A DNA stretch of 64,000 bases from NCBI RefSeq assembly GCF_013488225.1, contig NZ_CP041239.1, positions 248,001 through 312,000 on the forward strand, written 5' to 3'. Source of the stretch: Sinorhizobium mexicanum. GTDB lineage: Bacteria; Pseudomonadota; Alphaproteobacteria; Rhizobiales; Rhizobiaceae. Positions within the stretch are counted from its first letter, which is position 1, and the number at the start of each line of letters is the position of its first letter. The translations under genes and the position numbers were made by a program. Under the pieces are notes generated by a model, which was not told the DNA's origin, ran no database searches, and saw only the letters and a program-made list of their open reading frames with translations. Of this stretch, positions 55,652-63,378 are shown one piece after another.

Positions 55652-56248
55652 TCAGTCGTCCAGCAGCGGGTAGAATTGGGTCCAGACGTCGTCCTTCTTG
55701 GCGCTCGCGATGTGGCAGAAGGCGCACTCTGATTTGGGCTGCAGCTTGGCCGTCGCTGCCTTCGGCTCGTGGTGGTTGAAGTTGTAGTAACCCCAGCCGC
55801 CGGTGTCGGCATAGCGCTTGGTGTCCTTGACCGTGACGTCGGCGCCGTTCAGCTTTCCGGGGAAGAAGCCTCGCCCGGAGGGCTCGGTGCGCGATCCATC
55901 CGGGTTCTCGGCCGGAAGCGTCAGCTGCAGTTCCTTGAAGAAGATCGTTCCTTCCGGGAACTCACCGGTCTTCTTGTAGATTTCGTATGAGCCCGGCTCG
56001 ATGTAGACGTTGTGAAATTCAGGAAAATTGGCCTTGCCGCCGTTGAGCGCATTGGGAGTGAGCGGCGAGCCGACGAACACCCACTTGTTGTAATCCTTCG
56101 GCAGGATCAGATCGCCCGATTCGGTGTACTCGGGCAGATAGCGCTTCTTCGTCGTCGCGCTGCCGTCATTGGACTCGGACTGGGCGAATGCGGCCGTTAC
56201 AGCAACCGCGCTGGAAACCGCTCCGGCGATCAGTAGGGCAATACGCAT
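55652..56248 (-). CDS. cytochrome P460 family protein, copy A' (first gene of intact operon)
   Basis: A 198-residue protein identical to that at 26751-27347 except Lys34 in place of Thr34, with signal peptide and CAFCH heme site at 175-179. It forms a two-gene unit with B'. The leader contains R element copy 4 and the palindrome AACATT-C-AATGTT. Two different P460-type proteins made together may act as donor and acceptor, or as a hydroxylamine/NO-reactive pair; this is inference. Confidence 0.9.
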   Translation of the reverse strand: MRIALLIAGAVSSAVAVTAAFAQSESNDGSATTKKRYLPEYTESGDLILPKDYNKWVFVGSPLTPNALNGGKANFPEFHNVYIEPGSYEIYKKTGEFPEGTIFFKELQLTLPAENPDGSRTEPSGRGFFPGKLNGADVTVKDTKRYADTGGWGYYNFNHHEPKAATAKLQPKSECAFCHIASAKKDDVWTQFYPLLDD

Positions 56249-56336
56249 ACCTTTTTTCTCCACAAACATTGAATGTTATCCGTCCCGGGTTGCTCTCGGC
56301 GTTACTTGACGAGATCTGCAACACAGGCACTCAGTT

Positions 56337-56410
56337 GTCGCAGCACGGGGCGACGTTTTCCAATAACTGGCATTCATAGGTTTCATAGCGCCGGGGAATA
56401 CTGCTGCGAC
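56337..56410 (-). repeat. R element copy 4, upstream of the P460 A'-B' operon
   Basis: A 74-base copy with perfect 9-base inverted-repeat ends (TGCTGCGAC / GTCGCAGCA), oriented towards A' and ending 89 bases from its start. Four or so differences from copy 2. In this copy an inner GGCG/CGCC pair could extend the hairpin. Confidence 0.85.
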
Positions 56411-56599
56411 GGTCCTCACGTATCCTCGTCACCGGCGGCCCGAGCGGGCGGCAGGGGTGACGACATCTGTCCTTCGTGTTTTCTCCATCGGTCGAGCGGC
56501 AGACGATGGTGCCGCAGTCCCGATGTCATCTTGCCGGACGCGAGCCGGCGTGCGTGAGGTTTGCGCGGAAGCAATCGATGGCCCATTTAGACGATTCGA

Positions 56600-56895
56600 C
56601 GCGACTGCCCGAGTGCTCCTCGCGAATATGGAAGCCGTTGGGAATGGCTTCCTGAAATAGGAGCACGTGCGAGATCAGACCGACCGAGCGGTTCTGACTG
56701 ACGAGCGAATTGAACGCCTGAAGCACCTGATCGAGCGCGCCGGCGCCGTTGCCGTGTCGAGGCTCCCGAAGCCCTCGTCGATGAAGATGGTGTCTAGCCG
56801 CACTTTGCCGTTTGCGTTTTCGACCACGTCGGCGAGGCGGAGCGCGAGCGCAATGGCTGCAATAATACCTTCGCCGCCTGACAGGATTCCATTTG
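56600..56895 (-). pseudogene. C-terminal remnant of exonuclease subunit SbcC
   Basis: The minus strand reads [34 protein letters not shown] and [13 protein letters not shown] (ABC signature and Walker B of SMC/Rad50-type ATPases). After one frameshift it continues [20 protein letters not shown] and [20 protein letters not shown]. This is the end of SbcC. The rest of the large protein is missing. Confidence 0.85.
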
Positions 56896-57189
56896 CCTGT
56901 GCGTATCGACGAGCGGAGCTCGTTTGTACACGGGGAGCTTTCGGATCCGCTGCCGACCGACGAGGATTGGCAAACTCGTGCGGCGGCCGAAGGCTGGGCT
57001 TTCTGGGAGCAGGCCGCGGTCCTGTGGAAGGAGTACAGTTTTACGGGCGAGGCGTTGAAGGTCACGACGGGCAAGGCGTTGGAGTTTTATCTGCTTCGAC
57101 GTTGGCGCATCGGCGAAGAGAACTCGCGCTTGGACGTCCATGAGATCGATTACGAAACTCGGGACAGCGGCGATAGCGTCGAGAGCTAG
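56893..57189 (+). CDS. hypothetical ORF next to the SbcC remnant
   Basis: Ninety-eight codons from a TTG at 56893, starting exactly at the border of the SbcC remnant. The sequence [18 protein letters not shown] [20 protein letters not shown] and [20 protein letters not shown] is protein-like, but I do not recognise it. There is no ribosome site. It may be the 3' part of a gene cut by the same rearrangement. Confidence 0.3.
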   Translation: MPVRIDERSSFVHGELSDPLPTDEDWQTRAAAEGWAFWEQAAVLWKEYSFTGEALKVTTGKALEFYLLRRWRIGEENSRLDVHEIDYETRDSGDSVES

Positions 57190-57397
57190 TCCGACGACTT
57201 ACGCGGTCATGGCACTAGCGACTGGGATCGCATGAGTTGCGATGGGGTCGTCGGTTCGATTCTGTTCGAGGCCGCGATTTACAGGGTTTCACCATTGCCA
57301 CCCATGAGGAAGGGAAGAATTGGATGCACCTGGTTGCCAAAAAACCATATTTGCTTCACCTAGATGGCCACTGGCATATGAATTGGATCAACACTGT

Positions 57398-59515
57398 ATG
57401 CGCATACCATACCTTTTTCTCGGTGCATTCCTTGCAATCGTCCAGTCCGCATATGCTGAGGTCGCCTCACCGCCTGTTTTGGAACCGCTAAAGCAACAGG
57501 CACAAGCCGCTCAGTTGAGTGCAAAATTTCTCACGCGTTTCAGCTACAGGCCCGTTCCACTCGACGACGCCTTGTCGGCCAGGATCATGGATCGGTTCAT
57601 CAAATCACTCGATCCGGACCGCGTGCTCTTCCTGCAAGCGGACATCGACAGGTTCATGTCTGACCGCAGCGAGATCGACGACGCCATCAAACGGAGGGAC
57701 TTGAAGATCCCGTTCGTCATCTTCAACGGGTATGGGAAGCGCGTTGTCGACCGCATGAACTACGCGCGCGGCTTGCTGAAAGAGGACTTCGATTTCGGTG
57801 CGCAGGAAGACTATCCCGTGCTGCGCGATAAAGCGCCTTGGCCGCAGTCGCAAGCCGAGAGCGATGAGCTTTGGCGCAAGCGCGTGAAAAACGACTGGTT
57901 GCGGTTGAAACTGGGCGGCAAGACCGACGCGGCCATTCGCGAAACCCTCGACAAACGATATGCAAACGCTCTGGAGCGGGCTTACAAGTATAAAAGCGAT
58001 GACGTTTTCCAGGCGTTCATGAACGCCTACACAACGTCGGTCGACCCGCACACGGACTACTTCGGCGCGACCGCCTCGGCCGATTTCAATATCGCGATGA
58101 AGCTTTCGCTGGTCGGTATCGGCGCGGTCCTGCAGGAACGTGACGACTACACGACGGTCCGTGAGCTCGTGCCTGGCGGCCCGGCGCAGTTGTCCGGCAA
58201 GCTCTCGGTCGGAGACCGCATTACCGGCGTTGGGCAGGGCAAGCATGGGGTGATCAAAGAAGTGGTCGGCACGCGCGTTGACGAAGTCGTGCAAATGATA
58301 CGAGGGAAAAAAGGGTCCGTCGTGCGCTTGGACATCCTGCCGGCGGATGCCGGAGCAGATGCCACCCATCGCGTTGTCACCCTGGTGCGCGATAAAATCA
58401 GCCTAGAAAAGCAGGCTGCCCAGAAGGCCGTGCTCTCTGTGAAGGTGGGAGAAGCCACGCGTAAAATTGGGGTGATTACTCTGCCGGCATTCTATGAGGA
58501 TTTTGAAGCGCGGCTGAAAGGAGACAAGGACTATCGAAGCGCGAGCCGCGATGTTGGAAAGCTTCTCGGCGAACTGAAGCAGGAAAAGGTCGACAGCGTT
58601 CTCATTGACGTGCGCAACAATGGCGGCGGTTCGTTGGACGAAGCGATTGCTTTGACCGGCCTGTTCATCGGCAATGGTCCGGTCGTCCAGCAACGCGACA
58701 GCGACGGCAAGGTTGTGGTAAGAAGCGCTGATTTTCCAGCGCCTGTCTGGACTGGGCCTGTGGCTGTCCTAATCAATCGCGGGTCGGCATCGGCTTCGGA
58801 GATCTTTGCCGCGGCAATCCAGGATTACGGTCGAGGCGTGATCGTTGGCGAACCCAGTTTTGGCAAAGGCACCGTTCAGACCGTCGTGGATCTTGATCAG
58901 ATGGTTCGCAACAGCAAACCCGAATTCGGTGAGCTGAAAGTGACGATTGCCCAGTTCTTCCGGATCAGCGGCGGTACGACGCAGCTGCGTGGCGTCACGC
59001 CTGATATCGGCTTGCCGGGACTTTATGATCCGACAAGCTTTGGCGAGACCAGTTATGACAATGCCCTGCCGTGGGCAGAGATCGAGCCCGCGAACTATGC
59101 GCCGGCCGACGCTGTAAGGGTGTTGCTGCCGACACTGCAAAGCCGCCATGATGCACGGGCTGAGAGCGATCCGGATTTCCAACGCCTGTCAAAAGACATA
59201 GCGGACATGAGGGCCCTGCGCGAGAAAGGGGTTGTCTCCCTCAATGAAGCCGAACGTCGTAGAGAATTGAATGCTCGAGAAAACCGACTCAAGTCTCGAG
59301 CGCAATCAAGCGATGGTGAAGATACTGCTGGAGATGATGGCCTCAATGCAAACGAGCGCAGCCTGAGTGCTGATATTGCGCTTGAGAATGCCCGCAAGAA
59401 CGCAAAGGACGTCTTGCTGCACGAGGCCGCCGCCATTCTTGCCGATGAGGCGGACTTGCGGGAAGGCGCGCTGAAGGCGGCCACAAAACAATCGGGAACG
59501 CCGGATGGAAAATAA
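57398..59515 (+). CDS. prc: carboxy-terminal processing (tail-specific) protease, Prc type
   Basis: A 705-residue periplasmic serine protease that degrades or trims proteins from their C-terminus. Signal peptide (YLFLGAFLAIVQSAYA), an N-terminal helical domain (LSARIMDRFIKSLDPDRVLF) and a PDZ domain (LVGIGAVLQERDDYTTVREL, VPGGPAQLSGKLSVGDRI) come first. The catalytic domain has the Ser-Lys dyad in NRGSASASEIFAAAIQDYGR and EPSFGKGTVQ, and a long C-terminal domain follows. The length is that of gammaproteobacterial Prc rather than the roughly 440-residue CtpA usual in Rhizobiales, so lateral transfer is possible. Start at 57398 chosen because the signal peptide begins there. Confidence 0.93.
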   Translation: MRIPYLFLGAFLAIVQSAYAEVASPPVLEPLKQQAQAAQLSAKFLTRFSYRPVPLDDALSARIMDRFIKSLDPDRVLFLQADIDRFMSDRSEIDDAIKRRDLKIPFVIFNGYGKRVVDRMNYARGLLKEDFDFGAQEDYPVLRDKAPWPQSQAESDELWRKRVKNDWLRLKLGGKTDAAIRETLDKRYANALERAYKYKSDDVFQAFMNAYTTSVDPHTDYFGATASADFNIAMKLSLVGIGAVLQERDDYTTVRELVPGGPAQLSGKLSVGDRITGVGQGKHGVIKEVVGTRVDEVVQMIRGKKGSVVRLDILPADAGADATHRVVTLVRDKISLEKQAAQKAVLSVKVGEATRKIGVITLPAFYEDFEARLKGDKDYRSASRDVGKLLGELKQEKVDSVLIDVRNNGGGSLDEAIALTGLFIGNGPVVQQRDSDGKVVVRSADFPAPVWTGPVAVLINRGSASASEIFAAAIQDYGRGVIVGEPSFGKGTVQTVVDLDQMVRNSKPEFGELKVTIAQFFRISGGTTQLRGVTPDIGLPGLYDPTSFGETSYDNALPWAEIEPANYAPADAVRVLLPTLQSRHDARAESDPDFQRLSKDIADMRALREKGVVSLNEAERRRELNARENRLKSRAQSSDGEDTAGDDGLNANERSLSADIALENARKNAKDVLLHEAAAILADEADLREGALKAATKQSGTPDGK

Positions 59516-59589
59516 TCATACCCCGCCGGCTTGGTATGAATTGCTATGTCCGAACATAGAACGTCCATATTATCGAAGCTGTTGCGGGT

Positions 59590-59830
59590 CGTTAGAGGGT
59601 GCGCCGCGGTAGTTTCGACGCTGGCGATGGCCGAGAGCATGGAGCCAGGTGCGAGCGTTTCGGCGGTGGCAAGACGCTTGGCATTGACCCCTTGCAGTTG
59701 TTCACCTGGCGGCACGATGCGCGTCTGAAAGCAGAGGCTGTCGTCGATGCCCCTCGAAGCGATTGTACTGCGGATATCGTGATCGGCGACGCAGCGATCC
59801 GCGCGGATGTCGGGATCGATTGCCTGTGAT
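59590..59830 (+). mobile_element. second IS66-family remnant
   Basis: Part of the small IS66 accessory protein: LAMAESMEPGASVSAVARRL in one frame, then PLQLFTWRHDARLKAEAVVD in another, ending DIVIGDAAIRADVGID. It is a different lineage from the 23.9 kb remnant. It lies between prc and hemF. Confidence 0.75.
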
Positions 59831-59971
59831 GCTTTCGGTTCGTTGGTGACGATCGGGCTGCTTTGTTATGCCACGGCAATCCTCCTCCGATTGAAACGTG
59901 CATACAAAGTCATCTGGGAGTCTTTCGAACTTATTGTGGAGTTCCCTGTTCCACAGGGGGATCGATTTCGT

Positions 59972-60880
59972 CTACGGCCAGCGCACTACAGGCGGTAGGG
60001 AAGACAGAATGGATTCGACATTGCCGCCGGTCTTCAGGCCAAATATTGTGCCACGATCGTAAAGCAAATTGAACTCCACATAGCGGCCACGGCGAATCAA
60101 TTGTTCGTCACGGTCCGCTTCAGTCCAATGGCTGTTGAAGTTGGTACGGACGATCTTGGGGTAGACGAGACTGAAAGCGCGGCCGACATCGCGCACAAAG
60201 GCAAAATCAGCGTCCCAGCCGCCGCGTTCCTCATCGGAACGAAGCCAATCGAAGAAAATACCACCGATGCCGCGCGCTTCGTTTCGGTGCTTCAGGAAGA
60301 AATATTCGTCGCACCATTGCTTGTAACGCTCGTAGTCCGCGATCCTATGTCGGTGACAGACGATCTCCATGGAGCGATGAAAAAGCTCACTGTCGGAATC
60401 CGTCTGTGTGCGACGCCGGTCGAGCATCGGAGTGAGATCCGCGCCGCCGCCGAACCAGTGGCTGGTGGTGACCACCATGCGCGTATTCATGTGGACCGTC
60501 GGAACGTTCGGATTGACCGGATGCGCGATCAGCGAGATGCCGGAGGCCCAGAAGCGTGGATCTTCACTGGCGCCCGGGATTTGTGCGCGGAAATCGGGTG
60601 AGAATTCGCCGTGAACCGTCGATGTGTGTACGCCGACTTTCTCGAAAACCCGGCCTTCCATTATTGACATCCTGCCGCCGCCTTCGCCGCCTTCGCGCAG
60701 CCAGTCCTTGGCGACGAAGCGGCCCGGTTCCTGCTCAGAAAGAGGCCCGGTCAGCTCGTCCTCAAGGGCTTCGAACTGCGAGCATATCGTATCGCGAAGG
60801 TTCTCAAACCAGGCGCGCGCCGTAGCCTTCTTGTCTTCGATGTCCTCCGGCAGGCCGATCGGCAGTTCCGGTCTTTCCAT
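59972..60880 (-). CDS. hemF: oxygen-dependent coproporphyrinogen III oxidase
   Basis: A 302-residue enzyme that converts coproporphyrinogen III to protoporphyrinogen IX with oxygen. Family blocks are [72 protein letters not shown] and [23 protein letters not shown] 60880 follows GGAGACGAAGA. It is a single gene. An FNR/FixK-like box lies about 78 bases upstream, which would be notable for the oxygen-dependent isozyme. Confidence 0.97.
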   Translation of the reverse strand: MERPELPIGLPEDIEDKKATARAWFENLRDTICSQFEALEDELTGPLSEQEPGRFVAKDWLREGGEGGGRMSIMEGRVFEKVGVHTSTVHGEFSPDFRAQIPGASEDPRFWASGISLIAHPVNPNVPTVHMNTRMVVTTSHWFGGGADLTPMLDRRRTQTDSDSELFHRSMEIVCHRHRIADYERYKQWCDEYFFLKHRNEARGIGGIFFDWLRSDEERGGWDADFAFVRDVGRAFSLVYPKIVRTNFNSHWTEADRDEQLIRRGRYVEFNLLYDRGTIFGLKTGGNVESILSSLPPVVRWP

Positions 60881-60951
60881 TCTTCGTCTCCGCTCAGGCT
60901 GGTATTGCAGCTTATGCCGCAATACCGTGGCATGGTAGCGACTCATCTGCT

Positions 60952-60965
60952 TTGTTCGCGATCAA
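60952..60965. promoter_or_regulatory. candidate FNR/FixK box upstream of hemF
   Basis: TTGTT-CGCG-ATCAA matches the FNR/FixK consensus TTGAT-N4-ATCAA at nine of ten fixed positions, centred about 78 bases before the hemF start codon. Assignment is by pattern only. Confidence 0.5.
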
Positions 60966-61467
60966 ATTACCCCTTAGAGCAAAGCCCGGCCGGATTGAAT
61001 GCTTCTCTTGGTCACGGTGACGCGATTATGGATCCTGGATCGCTAGAGCGCCGGATACCCTGGTGTCCGCCCCACTCACTATGCCATCAGGATCTTTTCG
61101 CTGCGCAGGAGATTACGTCAAGCTTTACCGCGGCATCGCCGGTCCATGCCGCGTTCGTCACGCGCGTGCCTCGGAGGAAGTCTATGTGTGTTACAGCGTG
61201 CAAATTTTGGACGCCGATCAACAGTTGCTGATCGGGTTCGAGATAGAGTGGCCGTACCGCGCCCACTCCTGAATGCATTGACACACGTGACGTTCAAGCG
61301 ACATCGAGCTCGTCGCCACCATCGGCGCGGGCGGATATCCGAGCGATGACTTGGCCGGAGACGCGCACAGTCTTCCCCGCCGGCAAGGCAGCAAAGCCTG
61401 CAGCGCGGTCTTTCACCGAGGCCCTGGGGGCTCGAACTAGGCCGGCAGCGATCGTGCGGACGCCACC
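60966..61467. other. intergenic region between hemF and the kinase gene
   Basis: About 500 bases. One small open frame on the plus strand (61063-61272) ends with the protein-like YVCYSVQILDADQQLLIGFE, but it has no ribosome site and no known family. Otherwise nothing recognised. Confidence 0.35.
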
Positions 61468-61512
61468 CCGATAACGACGGGCTATCAACTTAATGGCGAG
61501 AGGTGATTTCCT
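61468..61512 (+). repeat. E2 element copy 3, upstream of the histidine kinase gene
   Basis: GATAACGACGGGCTATCAAC followed by TTAATGGCGAGAGGTGATTT aligns with the central 45 bases of copies 1 and 2. It ends 98 bases before the kinase start at 61610. Confidence 0.65.
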
Positions 61513-61609
61513 TTTCGGGGCGTCGGAATCCACTCTGCCGTTCGACGCCAAGCCGAAGAGCGACTCGTTGTCCAGCGGATCGCTTCGGGTCACGGACCAG
61601 GAGGTTGAT

Positions 61610-62752
61610 ATGCAGAATGCAGATGGACGCGGGGCGACCGCCCCACGCTCGAAAGCCGCTCCCGTTGTCGAGGTTCTTTCGCAAAACATCGTTGCGCCGG
61701 CGGATAGCGCGGGCGCGGCAATCGGGCAGGGGCGCCTCTTCGCCGCCTCGGTCGGCCCCCGCGCGCGTGGCGGGCAGCGCCGTCCGGCGCCCGTGGTCCG
61801 GTTTGTTGACATCCCGTTACTAGGCCCAAACGGAGAGGTCTCGGGAATTCTGTGCCGCGTCCCGCCCGTCGCTGAGTTTGGCGCCCTCTCGGCGCACCTC
61901 GAATCCGCCCGGCGCGGCTCCAGCGACGAGGTTACAAAGTCTGTTGTGCACGATATGAACAATCTCCTGGCCGTGATCGATGGCAGCCTTCGCCTTCTCG
62001 AGCGCCAAAGCGACGCCGATGCCCGCAATGCGATCTTTACGCGCTTGCGCGGCGCGGTCGACAGAGGCGCGATTTTGACGCGGAGGCTACTGGACCACGG
62101 AAGTCTAGCCCGTCGTGGCTATGCTGGCACGACGCCTACGCAGCTGTCTGTCGCCGTTGAGGCCTTGCGCCCCTCGTTGAGCCCGGACACACTGATGGAA
62201 ATAGAGATCGAATCTGGCCTGTGGCCGGTGAAGGCTGATCCCGATGAGCTCTATTTTGCGTTACTGAACTTGTGTCGAAACGCTGATGCAGCCACGCGCA
62301 AAGGCGGCCTGATCGTCATCTCCGCTGCGAATGTGTCGGCCCGATCGGATGGGTACGGTGGAATGGTCGCAATCACAGTCCGCGACAACGGCTCAGGGAT
62401 GACCGAGGAGGTCATGGGCCGTGTCTTCGAGCCGTATTTCACGACGAAGGAGGTTGGCGTCGGAACTGGCCTGGGGCTTGCCCAAGTTCGTGCGTTTGTC
62501 GAGCGCCAAGGTGGATGGATTCAATTGCAGTCCGAGTTAGGCGTCGGAACCGCGATCCAGCTAATTTTCCCCCGTGTGCCGGACGAGGAGTCTGCTGCTC
62601 CGGTTCTGGAACCGAACAGTGACGTCAGCTGCTCGCACGCGGCTCCCTCGACTATCAGCTATAGCCCGCAGCCGAACGGGGGCATCTTCCATGTCGTACC
62701 CTCAACGGGGCGACAGCCTTGTTTGGAACGGGCACCCTCGGAGTCCCGTTGA
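61610..62752 (+). CDS. sensor histidine kinase
   Basis: A 380-residue soluble histidine kinase. The N-terminal 100 residues contain a short PAS-like end (VVRFVDIPLLGPNGEVSGIL). The H-box is SVVHDMNNLLAVIDGSLRLL (H114), of the HDxNN type that often pairs with receiver-only partners. The ATPase domain has LNLCRNADAA, VRDNGSGMTEEVMGRVFEPY and FTTKEVGVGTGLGLAQVRAF. ATG 61610 follows AGGAGG; the frame opens at 61493 inside the E2 element and is probably not used. About 60 residues after the domain are unstructured. No regulator is adjacent except the broken LuxR gene. Confidence 0.9.
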   Translation: MQNADGRGATAPRSKAAPVVEVLSQNIVAPADSAGAAIGQGRLFAASVGPRARGGQRRPAPVVRFVDIPLLGPNGEVSGILCRVPPVAEFGALSAHLESARRGSSDEVTKSVVHDMNNLLAVIDGSLRLLERQSDADARNAIFTRLRGAVDRGAILTRRLLDHGSLARRGYAGTTPTQLSVAVEALRPSLSPDTLMEIEIESGLWPVKADPDELYFALLNLCRNADAATRKGGLIVISAANVSARSDGYGGMVAITVRDNGSGMTEEVMGRVFEPYFTTKEVGVGTGLGLAQVRAFVERQGGWIQLQSELGVGTAIQLIFPRVPDEESAAPVLEPNSDVSCSHAAPSTISYSPQPNGGIFHVVPSTGRQPCLERAPSESR

Positions 62753-62804
62753 TGGATGCGGCAAGTGGCCCCGGGCGGGCTCGATCATCTCGGGCACACG
62801 ATAC

Positions 62805-63373
62805 CGATGTGATCGACACCCCGTTTGTCAGGGCCACCTATCCGGGCGCCTAAGTTTCTCGATATCTTCTCAACGGATATGCCAAGGTAGATCCTTCGCC
62901 CGCCAAGACTTTGCAAGACAATTGCCATTCGACTGGCGTGAAGTGGAAATCCCTGATGCAGCGCATGTGTTTCTGGCTTACGTTCTGCAGCGCGGCGTCG
63001 GTCGCAACGGCTATTCCATCCGATCATCGACAAATCGCGAGCGTTCCTGTCAGTGACCTCCAAAATGCTCGATAATCGGTGGACACGCCTCATCGCCGAT
63101 AGTCGCGACGAATGGTTTGAACTTGGCTTTCACAGGAAGGCGGTATTCGACCTCCACGGCGAGCACGATCCTATCCTCAGCGCCCGCGAAGTCGAAAGCC
63201 TCCGTTGGAGCGCACTTGGCAAGGGTAGCAAAGACGTCGCGGTTATTCTCGGCCGGTCCGAACACACGATCCAGACCTACCTGAAGACCGCCCGTTTCAA
63301 GCTTCAGAATGTAACGATCTCGGCCGCAATTGCTCGGGTCATACAGCCTCGCCTAACGGCAATAATGGAATAA
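62805..63373 (+). pseudogene. LuxR family regulator with autoinducer-type domain, broken
   Basis: Pieces of one LuxR protein in three frames: IDTPFVRATYPGA, stop, VSRYLLNGYAKVDPS; then RQLPFDWREVEIPDAAHVFL and GVGRNGYSI; then WTRLIADSRDEWFELGFHRK and the intact helix-turn-helix [20 protein letters not shown] with [20 protein letters not shown]. The last 106 codons (63053-63373) could still be translated as a DNA-binding fragment. The stop lies six bases before the hemC start, so hemC may be read from this gene's transcript. Confidence 0.85.
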
Positions 63374-63378
63374 AGCGG

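Noticed and set aside
55606..55812. Longer N-terminus for P460 B'
   Set aside because: The extra part is an out-of-frame reading of gene A'; the signal peptide starts at 55605.
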